DNA of 64,000 nucleotides from Volutella citrinella (GCA_034401135.1 JAWZSP010000004.1:1612001-1676000); one strand, 5' to 3'. Positions 49,201 through 61,175 are shown, counted from the first letter of the stretch. Made by a program: numbers and translations. Notes: generated by a model not told the origin, from the sequence alone.

Positions 49201-51323
49201 CACGCTGATACGTAAAACCACCCAGCCGGGGAGTGTCCCAGCCAAGCCAGCGAGGCCTAGCCCTGACATCCGCTCCCACCACCGCCAGCCTGCGACAGAA
49301 ACGCCGCGGACCCCTGTCAGCCGTCATTAAACTATCGGCGCAGCCAATTCCAATCTGTCCCCCCTTTGGGGATGCCGTCGTTGTCGCCCCGTGGCCCCTA
49401 AAACGTCTTCCCCCAGAGCCAATCCCCACCAGCCACCGTCCACCTGGCACCCGCCGCCTCTCCATTCCTGCCGTCCCCCCCCGCTTGGCCAGCCCGTGCC
49501 CTGGGCTCTCTGCCAGCCAGTACAGCCCAGCCCAATAATACGCAGTACGGTTGACGAGAGCCCGGGCTAGTGGTTCGTCGCTGTACGCAGTAGTCTGTCC
49601 TAGGTGAGCATCAACAGGGGCTCATCCCCCCTCGTCTCTGGCTCGCTCACGACTGGTGGTGTGTACAATCAAGTGCTGGCCTGGGGGGGTTTTCTGAGTC
49701 TCGACCTGTGTGCCTTGTGCAGGAGGGTAGGGAAGGGGCGCTGGCTGGCTCTGTGCCTCCTGGCTCCTGGATTGGGATCTTCCACAGTCTTATTGACACG
49801 CATCAGTGGACGTTGTGGTGTCCCGCTAATATTGCCTGGCAAGTTTCCTATTGTTCCCCCTCCATCCTTCCTGGCCCGGCGCCGCCATGTACGGTACCTC
49901 CTGCAGTCAATTGCCTCTATCCAATCCAGGCCCAGTTGTTCGCGCCTGCATCTCAACCTCTGGCCAGGAGCTACCTCCTCCTTACCTTCCATTACTTTTT
50001 CCCTGCACCACATCCGCCCACTGCTTCTGTAGGACCTGAAGGCGACTACTAGCAGTGCCGACCCTGCCTGACGCATTACACTCCTGTATTGGCTGCTTGT
50101 GCGGATAGTCCGTCAGGTAATTGATAGTAATAATTGCCCTGAGGAGTAGTCCGACTCGCAGGTAGTACGTTAAGGTACGAAACCTTGCCTCAGGTACGGG
50201 AGCTCTTGGGGCGGTTTTGGCCTCCACAGGAGCTACTGCTGTACCTGCCTGTGCTATTATCCACCCTCCACCTCCCGGCCCGCACCTCATCGTGGCCCGT
50301 CCATACATTGTCCCTTATTTTTCGTCCACTTTCTTTCTTCATTTCCCTATCCCTCCCCACCACCCACCCTCCTACACCCACGCTCACTCCCTACAGGTCG
50401 ACCGGCCGGCTCTCCTCCCCTCGCTCTCACGCCCTCTCTCCCTGGCGCATTTGTTTCTGCCGTATAATTCTTGGTCAATAATACTAGTGCCCCGTGCGTT
50501 CGCTCTCCGGCCTCAGGCTCCAAACTGGTTCTTCGACGGACCCTGGACGCGGATGTGGACGTGGACGGACTACCACTCCTAGTCCCAGTATCCCAGATCC
50601 GCCCTCACTCCACCTCCGTGCACGCCAACCGCCCGCCTTCGCTAACGACGCCGCCTCTCTCTCCCTTTCCCTTCACTCTTGATTCCTCCTCCTTCGTCCT
50701 CTGTCTCCGAGTGCCAGCTCAGATGCAGTGCCCGTTCGCCTTCTCCGCTTAGCACTCATCTTTCTTCGACATTGTCGGCACTCATTCGTCTGTATTGTCT
50801 TTTTAATACTTTCTCTGCTCGCCTCCCCCTGGATGCCTACAGCAACTTCACGTCCCAACTAGTCACCTTTGCTTCCATCACTTCGATACACTCGCTCTCA
50901 ACTCGTTTCCATTTACCGCAGCCTCAGTCTAGACACGCATTTTTTGCTCGACTCGGCCGACGCTGTTGATATTCGATACCTCATATATACACTTGACGGT
51001 CGCTTACTGGAACGACCAACTGCTTCTCACATTGTTACGGCTTCACATTGCCACACCTATTAATCACCGATTTCCACCGGATTCTCACACCTAGCTCCTC
51101 GCTTCTTCCTCATTTTCGGTTCACGACCTCGTCCCACGCTTGTCTGGCTGTTCAGCGCCTCCGCGACTAGCTTCTTACGCTACCAGCATCACCACTGCAT
51201 CCCCTACAACCAAAACCCCGCCTACCTCCTTTCCTCGTGCCTGTTCTGGGCACGTCGAAATCTTTCAAAACGGCCGTCCTGTCGCACGCTGGGCGGGACT
51301 CGCTCCCCCCTCACCTGCTAGGT
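46253..51323. other. 5 kb gene-poor stretch and long leader of the Nrd1/Mrn1-like gene
   Basis: No supported gene. From about 50.2 kb to 51.3 kb the plus strand is strongly pyrimidine-rich, consistent with promoter and 5' UTR of the RNA-binding protein. A possible leader-intron acceptor (CCTGCTAG) ends at 51321, just before the ATG. No tRNA or 5S rRNA recognised. Confidence 0.5.
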
Positions 51324-53699
51324 ATGCAAGACCTCAACGGCCCCGTCGGCCAAGGTGCCCCTGGAAGTGGTGCTCCCAACCGCTTCCCAGGCCATGCCTC
51401 AAAGCCCTCCAACAGTGACACTGGTTTCTCCCATGGTGCTTTCAACTCGAACATTGCGGGCTTCGCCGACCGACACCCGCGTCGTGGCAACATCCCCTCC
51501 ATCAACACCCAGACCATGAACCAACAGCCCCCCGCCGCCGTCAACGGAGGTGACATGGCCTCGCCTGGTACTGCCTTCGACATGCAGTTCACTCCTCTGC
51601 TGCCCTCCCAGCTCCTGCTCGGCAGCCCATTCCAGCCCGGCACTCCCGCGGCTTTCGCTAGCCCGCAATTCCAGAGTATGCCCGGTTTTCAACAGCCCCA
51701 GCATGCCGCCAACGGCCACCAGCAGAACGGTGGTGTTTCTAGCCCGGTTCAGCAGACTATTTCGCCTCAATCCTACCAGACGATGGTCTCGCCATCGACC
51801 TATGGGGCTCCTCAGTTCTACCCTCCTCAGTCGCCAACAGGTGGGTTCAACATGCAGACGCCCCTTCCGCCTACCTCTCCCGTCTCTATGGGCTCTGGCG
51901 TCGTGACTGGCACTAGCCGAACCGTTTACCTTGGCAACATTCCCCCAGACACCTCCGCCGAGGAGATTCTTGGCCATGTCAGAAGTGGACAGATTGAGTC
52001 CGTCCGCCTTCTGCCTGACAAGAACTGCGCCTTCATCTCTTTCCTCGACGCCAGCTCCGCCACCCACTTCCACTCTGATGCCATCTTGAAAAAGCTCTGC
52101 ATAAAGGGTCAAGACATCAAGGTCGGCTGGGGCAAGCCCTCCCAGGTCCCTACCTCTGTCGCGCTTGCTGTTCAACAGTCTGGTGCTTCACGAAACGTAT
52201 ACCTGGGCAATCTGCCGGAGGAGATTACCGAAGACGAGCTGCGGGAGGATCTCGGCAAGTTTGGCGCGATTGACACCGTCAAGATTGTTCGCGAGAAGAA
52301 TATTGCCTTCGTTCACTATCTGTCCATTGCCAATGCTATCAAGGCTGTTTCTCAGCTTCCCCAGGAACCCAAGTGGCAGGCACCCCGCCGAGTCTACTAC
52401 GGCAAGGACCGATGCGCCTACGTCTCCAAGACACAGCAACAGAACGCTGCCCAATATCTGGGCATCGCGCCTGGGTATGCCCACATGTTGACCGGCGCTG
52501 ATCGTGACCTCATCTCAAACGCTCTTGCTCAGCAGTCCGTTGCTGCTGCAGCAGTCGCCACCACTGCTGGCGGCATCAACAACTTGGGTAACCGAACCAT
52601 TTACCTGGGCAACATCCACCCTGAGACGACAATTGAGGAGATCTGCAACGTAGTCCGAGGTGGCCTACTGCATCACATCCGCTACATCCCCGACAAGCAC
52701 ATCTGCTTCGTTACCTTCATTGACCCCACGGCGGCTGCGTCTTTCTATGCCCTCAGCAACCTCCAGGGCCTGATGATCCACAACCGGCGACTCAAGATCG
52801 GATGGGGCAAGCACTCAGGTGCTCTCCCCCCGGCCATCGCGCTGGCTGTCAGTGGCGGTGCCTCTCGAAATGTGTACATTGGTAACTTGGACGAGACATG
52901 GACGGAGGAACGCCTTCGACAAGACTTCTCCGAATATGGTGAGATTGAACTTGTCAACACCCTGCGTGAGAAGAGCTGTGCTTTTGTCAACTTCACCAAC
53001 ATTGCCAATGCCATCAAGGCTATTGAGGCTATCCGAGGCCGAGACGACTACAGGAAGTTCAAGGTCAACTTCGGCAAGGACAGGTGCGGAAACCCTCCTC
53101 GCCAGATGCAACAAAGCCAGTCTCCTCGTGGCGATGGTGTCAACTCGCCCCCGCCGAACGGCTCCCAAAACAGCGGCTCTCCGACCAACGGGAACACTCC
53201 TCAGCCCTCTGCTGCGCTGTTCAACGCCAACAGCAACCCTTTGACGATGTATCTTAGCCAAGTCTCCCAGCAGGCTCAGCAGCAACAGCATCAGCAACAT
53301 CAGCAGATCGCCGCCCAGCAGAGTGCCCTGTTCGGTACTGCCCAGCCTTCGCCCGGCGAGTTGGCTCTCGATGTTCCTCAGCAGGTCCCCATGTCGGGCC
53401 ACGGACAGTCGGCCAGTATTTCCAACGGCTACCCAGCAAACAGTGCTGCCGGTGGCGCAACCACCATTGGAGGCCTTCTTGCTCCCGGTCCCCGCGGCCA
53501 GCACAACCGCGCCGTCAGCCTCCCCGTGCTCGCTCCCGGCTTCGAGAATGGCGGCAACAGCCCAAGCAGCGTCCCCGGAGGCGACAATGAGCGCCGTGGC
53601 CATCAATACCAAGCCAGCTTTGGCGGAATGGGCGCTGGTTTCGGGCTAGCAATCCAAGGTGGACTCAACGGTTGGGTTGAGGAAGAAGTGGCCAACTAA
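51324..53699 (+). CDS. MRN1: Four-RRM RNA-binding protein, Nrd1/Mrn1 type
   Basis: Intronless frame of 791 residues from the first ATG (MQDLNGPVG); the frame is open upstream but has no earlier ATG. A Gln/Pro/Ser-rich N-terminus precedes four RRMs with RNP2 motifs at about residues 198 (RTVYLGNIPP), 289 (RNVYLGNLPE), 424 (RTIYLGNIHP) and 514 (RNVYIGNLDE). Pairs 1-2 and 3-4 are each joined by a GWGK-type linker (VGWGKPS, IGWGKHSG), a hallmark of S. pombe Nrd1 and S. cerevisiae Mrn1. The C-terminus is Gln-rich (QQQQHQQHQQ) and disordered. Relatives bind mRNAs for growth and differentiation and enter stress granules. Target RNAs here are unknown. Confidence 0.92.
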   Translation: MQDLNGPVGQGAPGSGAPNRFPGHASKPSNSDTGFSHGAFNSNIAGFADRHPRRGNIPSINTQTMNQQPPAAVNGGDMASPGTAFDMQFTPLLPSQLLLGSPFQPGTPAAFASPQFQSMPGFQQPQHAANGHQQNGGVSSPVQQTISPQSYQTMVSPSTYGAPQFYPPQSPTGGFNMQTPLPPTSPVSMGSGVVTGTSRTVYLGNIPPDTSAEEILGHVRSGQIESVRLLPDKNCAFISFLDASSATHFHSDAILKKLCIKGQDIKVGWGKPSQVPTSVALAVQQSGASRNVYLGNLPEEITEDELREDLGKFGAIDTVKIVREKNIAFVHYLSIANAIKAVSQLPQEPKWQAPRRVYYGKDRCAYVSKTQQQNAAQYLGIAPGYAHMLTGADRDLISNALAQQSVAAAAVATTAGGINNLGNRTIYLGNIHPETTIEEICNVVRGGLLHHIRYIPDKHICFVTFIDPTAAASFYALSNLQGLMIHNRRLKIGWGKHSGALPPAIALAVSGGASRNVYIGNLDETWTEERLRQDFSEYGEIELVNTLREKSCAFVNFTNIANAIKAIEAIRGRDDYRKFKVNFGKDRCGNPPRQMQQSQSPRGDGVNSPPPNGSQNSGSPTNGNTPQPSAALFNANSNPLTMYLSQVSQQAQQQQHQQHQQIAAQQSALFGTAQPSPGELALDVPQQVPMSGHGQSASISNGYPANSAAGGATTIGGLLAPGPRGQHNRAVSLPVLAPGFENGGNSPSSVPGGDNERRGHQYQASFGGMGAGFGLAIQGGLNGWVEEEVAN

Positions 53700-54504
53700 G
53701 ACTCTCTTTTCTTGTCAACGTTTTAATCGATGCGTGCATAAGAATTAATGGGGAAATTGTTCAAGTTTTGTACCCTGAGGGCTTGCATATTGTCGTTTTA
53801 TGCCGGGGTGCACCCACTCACGAGCGCATACGCGCGCGTCTCTTTTCTTTATCCTGGATTCTTTATTCTTTTTTTCATTCCTCTTTTGATAATTACCTAC
53901 TTCGGTGTAAGATGTTGGATCTCTACTTTTGCCTGTATATTTGGCCCTAGTGCGAGGCATCCCCTTGTTTGGATTCCTTGTTTGGATTCTGATGCCCATG
54001 TCGGAATGCACTCACTAGGAGAGATAGACGAGATGGAAGGACGACAGACTAATAGTCTCGTTGAAGACACGGCTCCCTGACGGCTGCAAAGTGGGGAGTG
54101 AGTCGGCGGAAGGACAAACGGTAGATGAATGGAGGGTGTGGGAAGGCGTATCATCTACGTATAGTATGTCTAGGCAAGGTACCAAGGAGTATGGGTCTGA
54201 TTAGGTACTATATACAGTCTCGAATGCAGATCATAAATTCCCAATCTGTTGGCTCCGCAAGAACGAGATGCTTGATGTTCAGACTGATTGCTGGCTCGAC
54301 CGATTCATGTTCTACCTTTAAGTCTTCATGGTTCGTCTGATGTAAGTGTAGGTGTGAAAGAAAATCCAATCCGGATTTCCGAGAAATTGGTACCAAGTAG
54401 TTAGTCTCTGTGACTTGTACCTTGTCTAGAATAAACTCCCAAACTCCAAGGCCATGTCTGTCTGTCTGCAGGCCTGATCATCTATGTCGCGAAATTTAAT
54501 ACCA
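53700..54504. other. Intergenic, convergent 3' ends
   Basis: About 800 bp, locally AT-richer, between the convergent RNA-binding protein and acid phosphatase genes; it should hold both 3' UTRs. No gene seen. Confidence 0.5.
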
Positions 54505-56179
54505 TCAATATCCCGCTAGTTCGGGCTTGGACGGGAACGCCGGTTCTTTCAAGTTGGCCCGACATTGTTGCTTCCAGTTTTGGGGCGTGAATTTGTCAAC
54601 AACTTCCTTGAAAGCCTCCTGCAGGTTGTTAATTAGCCTTGAGCAAGATTGGAGAAGGGTGTCTCTGTTGGTGCATGCTTTGCACACGAACAGGTGCTTG
54701 GGCTTTAGCAGGCAGGGGAGGGGGGGGGGGGGGGGGACGACGTACCAGGGTGCAAAAGGATTCATCACCGTCAAAATGCTTACCCTCAGCCTTGCATCCA
54801 GGAATGGTCACTGGCTGATCATTGTACCGCAGACGGACGTAGTATCCATCCAGACGAGCCTTCTCTGCCCCAGTCAAGCCGGGCACCTTTCTGCGGCCGA
54901 TTCCTTGAACAGGGCTGCCTCTCGACCAACCGAAGAAGGACCCGAGCCCAGATGAGGCAACTGGTTGGGCTGGCGCCGCTGGGATGTGTTTGTCGACACG
55001 GCGGAAGAGCTCTATGGCGATGTGGCTTGTGAAAGGTGGCCAGGCATCTGTGTTGAAGGCGCCAAGGCTAGCCAGCACGCCGGCCAAGGTGGTGTCATGG
55101 CAGCCACTCAGGCCAAATCGCACGTTTGCGCCGGCAGTGCTGACATGCTTGCCGACCTCTGGCTCCTGCAAGTCACCGCCTCTAGGGTCTTCGGCGCTTC
55201 CGACCATGCGGGCGACAACATCACCCAACAACCCTCCGATGCCCAGCATTCGGTATTCCTGGCTCTCTTTATAGCCGTCATACCACTCCTCGACACCAAT
55301 CTTCTCGATGACGCGTTTGACTTCTGGGTCGTAAAACTCCTTTGGCAGACGAGTCGCGGGGCCGTGGGCCCTGGTAGCGTTGATTGTATCCATGATGCCG
55401 CTGAGCCGGGGGTGAGAGTCGACGGCGACACCCACACTATCTTGGGGCATCCAGCGTCCCAGGCGCTTGTTGAGCAAGGCCATTTCGGGAGAATCGTTCC
55501 AACGATCCGCAGCGCGTTGGGCAAAGGCACGAGCAAGGATGGCAAATCGGCGGCAGTTCCCATCGTTGGGAAAGAGTGTCTCATCGGCGGGGGCGCGAAT
55601 GACAATGGTGGGCGTGGGAAGTCCCGGGGCTCGGTCAGCGGGTGTGTACAGGCCATTGAAGGTCTGCTGGAGGGATTCGAGAGCGCGGGGAATCGGCGTG
55701 GCGCGGAGGTAGAGCGAGGCGGCATCAGAGGGCTTGGCCAGCGAGGGCGGGAGGAAGCCGAGCTGGTCGACATAGAGATGGCGGAGGCGGCGACCCAAGG
55801 CATATGTGGACTCCCGGCCGCGGTCCGTCAGCATTCCCGGGTCGCAAATGGCGTCGAGCTCGGCGTCCGAGCCGGCAGCAAGCACGGGGGAATCATGGGC
55901 GTCGAATGTCTCAAGGCGGCGCTTCCATTGAAGGGCCGTCAATGCAGGGCTGTCGGGGGAGGACGAGGCGGCGGGATCGAGGACGACGCTGGTGAGGCGG
56001 CGGACGGCGGAGCAGTAGGGCCAAAAGGCCGGAAGTCCAGTGTTCCGGAATCGGGCGGTGATGGGGGTGCGCTCGCCGTGGCGGAGGAGGATCTGGACTT
56101 GTTGTAGACGAAGCTGCGATGGGTAGAGGGCAGCGAGCTCCGAGGCCGAGTACGGCGGCCGAGGGTCAAGCGTGGACAT
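54505..56179 (-). CDS. Histidine acid phosphatase, ACP6 / lysophosphatidate phosphatase-like
   Basis: Two exons on the minus strand: 56179-54746 and 54618-54505, giving 515 residues. The frame is open upstream of 56179 but lacks an ATG there. The phosphohistidine motif is LLRHGERTP with nucleophile His34, and the proton donor pair is His361-Asp362 in SGCHDTTLAG. The ordering and the motif YLRATPIPRALESLQQTFNGLY place it with ACP6-like acid phosphatases rather than secreted phytases. No signal peptide is visible, so an intracellular site is likely. The last exon (EAFKEVVDKFTPQNWKQQC) restores the conserved C-terminal helix after a 127-nt intron. Physiological substrate is inferred from family only. 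Confidence 0.9.
54720..54736. repeat. 17-nt G homopolymer inside the phosphatase intron
   Basis: Seventeen consecutive G on the plus strand, i.e. poly-C in the pre-mRNA, lying 9 nt inside the donor GTACGT. It is likely to be length-variable and is also a place where sequencing errors are common. Confidence 0.95.
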
Positions 56180-58070
56180 GCTGGGCGCAAGTGGAGGGAC
56201 GACAGCGTGCGTATGCTGCTCGGATGCGTCCAATCCGTGTGCTACAGCGAGAGGTGAACTCGATGCACTGCCCGATGGCTTGGGGAGGACGGCTCAGGTT
56301 TGAGTGACGCTGTTGCTGGTGTTGATGAGGGGGGACTAACAGTGGGGTGGGGGTTGTTGGGCCGGGATCCAAAGGCACACCCCGCAACACCAACACGATG
56401 CGTCGCAGCGACGAGCCAGTCAGCCTCTCGCCTGCGAGCACACGCTCTTGGGGTGCAATACGACTACCCCTGCAAGTCGAATTGGGTCGCCAAGTGTCGG
56501 GCAATCTACAAGAGATCTCTGGCCTTTGATGTGCTGGGTACCGACTCCGAACTTGGTAACAATTCTGCGACAGCCACCGCCACACATACACCGAGGCAAT
56601 GCAGCAATGCGCCTCACCTCACTGACAAGTGACAACCCCCCTTGCCCCCCACACGGCCAACACATGGATGATGGGTGGCCGCTCGTGGGTTAGAGTTCAT
56701 CCTGCCTTATTAGCCGCCTAGCGGCCAGGCTGCCAAGAAAGGCACCGAGTCCGAGGAAGGACACGGGCTTCGGCACTATTACCGGTGTCCTAGTGGCCAC
56801 TTCTTTGCTTAGCAGGAGCCACGCGCATCCTTCCTTCATCATCGCAGGGACCTACCCTTTCGAGCTGTGCACGGGTCCAGAGTATTCGCTTGATAGTGGC
56901 CCCCGGCAGCTGAACATTGGCCTTAAATCCTCCTGTGGATGCAACCTTTCCCTAAACATTCAAATATCTTCAAGCGTGCACATCTCCTATGTTACCACCA
57001 CTAGCAACGCCAATACTAGGCTATTGGGGGTATGGTATATCGACCAAGCAGTCACCTGGTGCGCGCCCAGAAGCCAGAAAGAAGCCTGAACCTGTTCTCC
57101 TTGATCCAGGCCCTCTTCAACACCCTTTGTTGAGGATAGCATCTCACACAGAGAGAGAGAAGACGACGACACGCAACGCAAACCAACACTTCTCAGCCAC
57201 AAGTCTGTCTCATCGACACCCATCGCCGCCCGCCCGCCCCCATCCTCTCCCCGTTCGAATATCTATAATTGTGACCGGCGCAATGACCAGCTGCTGCCGC
57301 CTGTCGCCAATTGGCCCAACCAGCCACTGTGCGCTCCACAACCCAATACTGCAAGGTGATGACCTCATCCTTGTAAGCAAGAGTCCCACTGGTCCATTGG
57401 CGCAGCCCCCAAGTAGTAGTAGAAGCAGAAGGGTACTTCGAAGGAATGGCCACCAGCAGCAACTGGCAGCCGCAATCTATTTAGTCACCATACCGGCCGT
57501 TCCCTTTCTCACCCCAGAGCCCTCTCTGTTTCTGAGTTCTATCAGCTGCTGCTAGACTGCAGATCCAGGCCTCTGAGACATTCCGCCTCCTTCAACGCCA
57601 CACCAAGTCCATCCACGCAAACGAGACCTAACGCCAGCCCAACTCCGCCTCCCCCACCCGGATTCATCGGCTTCGGATCCATCTGCGTTCCAAAGCCCGG
57701 GACCCCCGGAACAGACGACGACAAAACCAACCCACCTCGAATCCATCCTGGAGTCACGGGGTCGACGGCCTTCGGGCAGATTTCTCTACTCCACTCATGC
57801 TATGCTGCCCCGAGGTTCATATCTTGTTTTTCTCTTCTTCTTCTTCTTCTTCTTCTTCTCCTCCCCCAGTTTGAATTGCCTATTGTCTTGACCAAAGTCG
57901 GCTGCTTCGAGGAATCGCTACTTCATCACAAGGCTCGTCCTTGTATCGCGCTAGGCGAGCAGGTTGCACACCCAACTCGGCTCTGAAACTGGAGTCATCA
58001 GGTGTCTCAAAGGCCACACACTCTCCTTAGCAGCCGTCTCTTGGAATTAGTCCATCGTCTCCGCGAAACG
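56180..58070. other. Divergent promoter region and long leader of the LCAT-like gene
   Basis: 1.9 kb between divergent genes. The right part, from about 57.1 kb, is C/T-rich and contains the TTC microsatellite; it reads as a long 5' leader. No gene supported. Confidence 0.5.
57835..57858 (+). repeat. (TTC)8 microsatellite
   Basis: Eight perfect TTC units in a pyrimidine tract about 210 bp upstream of the LCAT-like ATG, probably in its promoter or 5' UTR. Confidence 0.95.
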
Positions 58071-60236
58071 ATGGCACTCAACTTTCTCCCACAACCCGTC
58101 TCCATGGGGGTCGATCTCAACGGACCTGGACCCCACGAAGAGTTCCCGATTGTCCAAAATCAGGACGATGCGGAGGCGGGGAAGTCTGCTGCTCGCCACC
58201 TTTCTCGTGATAGCCTACCCTTCCGACGGAGTTCCCAACCTATGCCAGCCAATGATGCATCACAACGGCCATCCGGAGGCGCCCTCAAGGATGCACTGGA
58301 ACCCAATCGAAAAAGGTCCACATCAGCAGGACAACAGGCATTGAAAAGGCTATCGAAAACTTTTTCTTCCCTCAACACCCACTCCAATGTACTCCCCTCG
58401 CTCTCGAGTCCAAGATTCGCCAGCCTCGCCGAGAAGGTCAACGGCAGTGGGTTGAGCAGCCCGGCTAGTGCGCCAACGCCAAGACAGAGTCAGCATTCGG
58501 TTCCTGCAAGGGTGCCAAGAGCCTCAACCTTTGGTCCACAGTCGACTCACGTGCATGCTGTGAACGTCACGGCGCCCCCACGACCCAGGGCTCCTCGACG
58601 TGTGAGTTCAGATGAAAGGCTCTACCATACCCTTTCTCGCGCTTCGTCACTCGGCGATGATGCTCAGTTCCAGGACGTCCGCGAAATGGTCAACATCAGG
58701 TTAATGGCCATCAAAGATAGCCTTCCTGATGTTCCAAACTTCAAGATGCCGAGTCTGCCCAAAATGAACAGCCAGACCTCGAAATCGGCACCGTCGGTGC
58801 AAACCGATGGTTCATCCGATACCGGCCAATATAGCAACACACGCGATGCCGCAGCCGACGCAAAGGATCCATCCGCCATCCTGGATCGCGTCTTGGAAGA
58901 CCTTACCGGTGATATCGTGGTCATGGGCGGCTACAGGGGCTCTATTCTGCGATCCGCGGATTCTCCTCACCAACAGCTTTGGGCACCTGTGAAGCTCGGA
59001 CTCAACATGCGCAAGGTAAATCTCGAGGTTGGCTTGGAAGACGAGGACGAGGAGAAAATGGAGGAGACTATCATTCCATCTGGCATGCTGAAGCACATCG
59101 GCCCTATTGACATCTCCCGCAAATTCCTCAAGAAGCTGCAAGGTTGCGACAATGTTCGTACCGGCAAGCTGCGTGTCTGGGATTATGGATATGACTGGCG
59201 GTTGAGCCCTCCGCTGCTCTCACGCAAACTTCAGGAGTTTCTGGAGAAGCTCCCTTCGAATGGGCCCGATGTGCCCCGCACATCTCGCGGTGCACTCGTT
59301 GTATCCCACAGTCTCGGTGGCCTCATCACGCGGCATGCCGTCAACCAGCGACCCGAGCTCTTTTCCGGCGTTCTCTTCGCCGGAACGCCCAGGCGGTGCG
59401 TCAACATTCTCAATCCGCTACGACATGGAGACGCGGTTGGGCTGAATGAAAAGCTGCTTACCGCCCAAGTCAACTTTTCCATGCGCACCTCGTTCGTTTT
59501 CCTTCCGGAGGACGGCCGCTGCTTCGTGGACAAGGAAACCGGCGAGGAGTACACCATCGACTTTTACGACCCTCAAGAGTGGATCAGATGGCATCTAAGT
59601 CCATGTATGCAACCAGCGCTGCCGCCTTACAATCGCCCCAATCGTCCACAGTCGACCTCGTTGTCCTCGTTTCTCCCGAGCTCTTTCAGGCCTCGCGCCG
59701 ACAGTAAAAGCGAGAAACTTCCACCAGTTCCGCCCCCCAAGGATCGCAACCCGTTGAACATGCAACTCAATGCAACTCCTGCACATCGTGAGGTGGCGCC
59801 GCCTTCCAACTCCGATCGTGAGCGCCACTACAAGTATTTGGAACGCACCCTACCCAGGATTCGGAAATTCCGTGCCGAACTCAACCACATGCCAACTCAC
59901 CAGGACGCCAATGCCTATCCGCCGCTAGCTGTGATCTACGGGAAGAGTATAGCTACCGTCGCTGCCGCCAAGGTAACCTGTCGCGACGCCATCCGCTGCC
60001 TCGATGCCTACGACGACCTCGTCTTCCGACCTGGTGACGGCGTGGTGCTGGCCAAGGAATCCATGTTACCAGACGGCTATTCGATTGCACGCGGAGGTCG
60101 TGTGTGCACTGAGCGTGGTCACATGAACATGCTCGGCGATCTACCCGCCGTTGGCAAAGCCCTTGAGGCACTCGTCAGGGGCCGTCGCAAGGGCATCGGC
60201 ATGGGAAGCCACGAGAGCCAGGCAGTGGCTGGATGA
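58071..60236 (+). CDS. LCAT-like alpha/beta-hydrolase with long disordered N-terminus
   Basis: Intronless, 721 residues from ATG 58071; the frame is open 69 nt upstream without an ATG. The first about 270 residues are Ser/Pro/Arg-rich and disordered. The hydrolase part begins at ILDRVLEDLTGDIVVMGGYR and contains YDWRLSPP, the nucleophile elbow VVSHSLGGLITRHAV (Ser414) and FAGTPRRCVNILNPLRHGD, all typical of lecithin:cholesterol acyltransferase-like proteins. A second disordered insert (about residues 530-600, PPVPPPKDR) splits the catalytic domain before the last segment, which contains the probable catalytic His in ERGHMNMLGDLP. No signal peptide or membrane helix is visible, so it probably acts on lipids or lipid droplets in the cytosol; substrate unknown. 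Confidence 0.88.
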   Translation: MALNFLPQPVSMGVDLNGPGPHEEFPIVQNQDDAEAGKSAARHLSRDSLPFRRSSQPMPANDASQRPSGGALKDALEPNRKRSTSAGQQALKRLSKTFSSLNTHSNVLPSLSSPRFASLAEKVNGSGLSSPASAPTPRQSQHSVPARVPRASTFGPQSTHVHAVNVTAPPRPRAPRRVSSDERLYHTLSRASSLGDDAQFQDVREMVNIRLMAIKDSLPDVPNFKMPSLPKMNSQTSKSAPSVQTDGSSDTGQYSNTRDAAADAKDPSAILDRVLEDLTGDIVVMGGYRGSILRSADSPHQQLWAPVKLGLNMRKVNLEVGLEDEDEEKMEETIIPSGMLKHIGPIDISRKFLKKLQGCDNVRTGKLRVWDYGYDWRLSPPLLSRKLQEFLEKLPSNGPDVPRTSRGALVVSHSLGGLITRHAVNQRPELFSGVLFAGTPRRCVNILNPLRHGDAVGLNEKLLTAQVNFSMRTSFVFLPEDGRCFVDKETGEEYTIDFYDPQEWIRWHLSPCMQPALPPYNRPNRPQSTSLSSFLPSSFRPRADSKSEKLPPVPPPKDRNPLNMQLNATPAHREVAPPSNSDRERHYKYLERTLPRIRKFRAELNHMPTHQDANAYPPLAVIYGKSIATVAAAKVTCRDAIRCLDAYDDLVFRPGDGVVLAKESMLPDGYSIARGGRVCTERGHMNMLGDLPAVGKALEALVRGRRKGIGMGSHESQAVAG

Positions 60237-61175
60237 GGCGAGCGGGTTCCTGCGTGGTGGAGGTGACACCGCATGGTCAATATCACCATGCACAGGCGTT
60301 TTGTACTACTACTACCATCTTGCAATTCTTGGCGCCTGTTTTCAACTTCCCTGGTATGGCGGCCGACACGTTCAACGACTGCCAGAGCCAACAAGGGCAC
60401 AATGGCCAAGCGGAGAAAGGGAAAAGATATCAAGTCGGTTAATGAGCGATAATTACGAAGCTAATGAACAGGTCGGACGATGCCATGCCCAGGTTGATTA
60501 TATCTATACTTTTTGGTCCACTCCCGCAGGCCAGGTCTCCTAAATGAATGACTTTGTACAAAATGATATGTTACATGGAACAATTTGATCCGTTGGTGCC
60601 ATCTGCCCTTGACCCTGGCCCATTTGGCTTTCTCTGCATGTACACCGCCCATTTTCGTTCCACAGGCCGACCTTGGGGCCGCCCATGCATGACCCAGGGA
60701 GAGAATAAATTAGATAAGTGCTAGTAATGGCAACGGGAAGAGGGAGAACTGGATCTTCTTTCCCAAACAAACAAACGCTTGCAACCGCCCAGTGGCCACA
60801 ATAATTTTCCCGTGGGTTTCGTGATTCGTTCTGTTTCAGCATCTGCACCGTACAGACGACATAGAAAACGCTATAGCAAAAGACAAGGGTGTCGGCTACC
60901 CCCGCAAGCTGTGCGGATCGACCGCCGGCCCATAGGAGGGCGGTTAGGTTTTAATGTCTGTGATCTCATGATCGGGTATCGATATCGCGTTGGAATAACA
61001 AAGAAGCTTCATCAACGTCGAACCCAATATAATACCAGGTTCTTGTGCAACGACTCTCTGCCGGCTGGAGGGCCGAGTTCTGTTGGAACCGCTGTGACGT
61101 CAGTCACCGGAATTTGCTGTATATCTGATTTTTCTCGCCCTGGGGATCGTGGTTTGCAGTCCGGTTCGGTGATAA
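60237..61175. other. Intergenic, convergent 3' ends
   Basis: About 940 bp between convergent genes; both 3' UTRs expected. No gene seen. Confidence 0.5.

Noticed and set aside
54965..56107. 380-codon open frame on the plus strand
   Set aside because: Exact antisense shadow of the acid phosphatase exon, with no recognisable domain.
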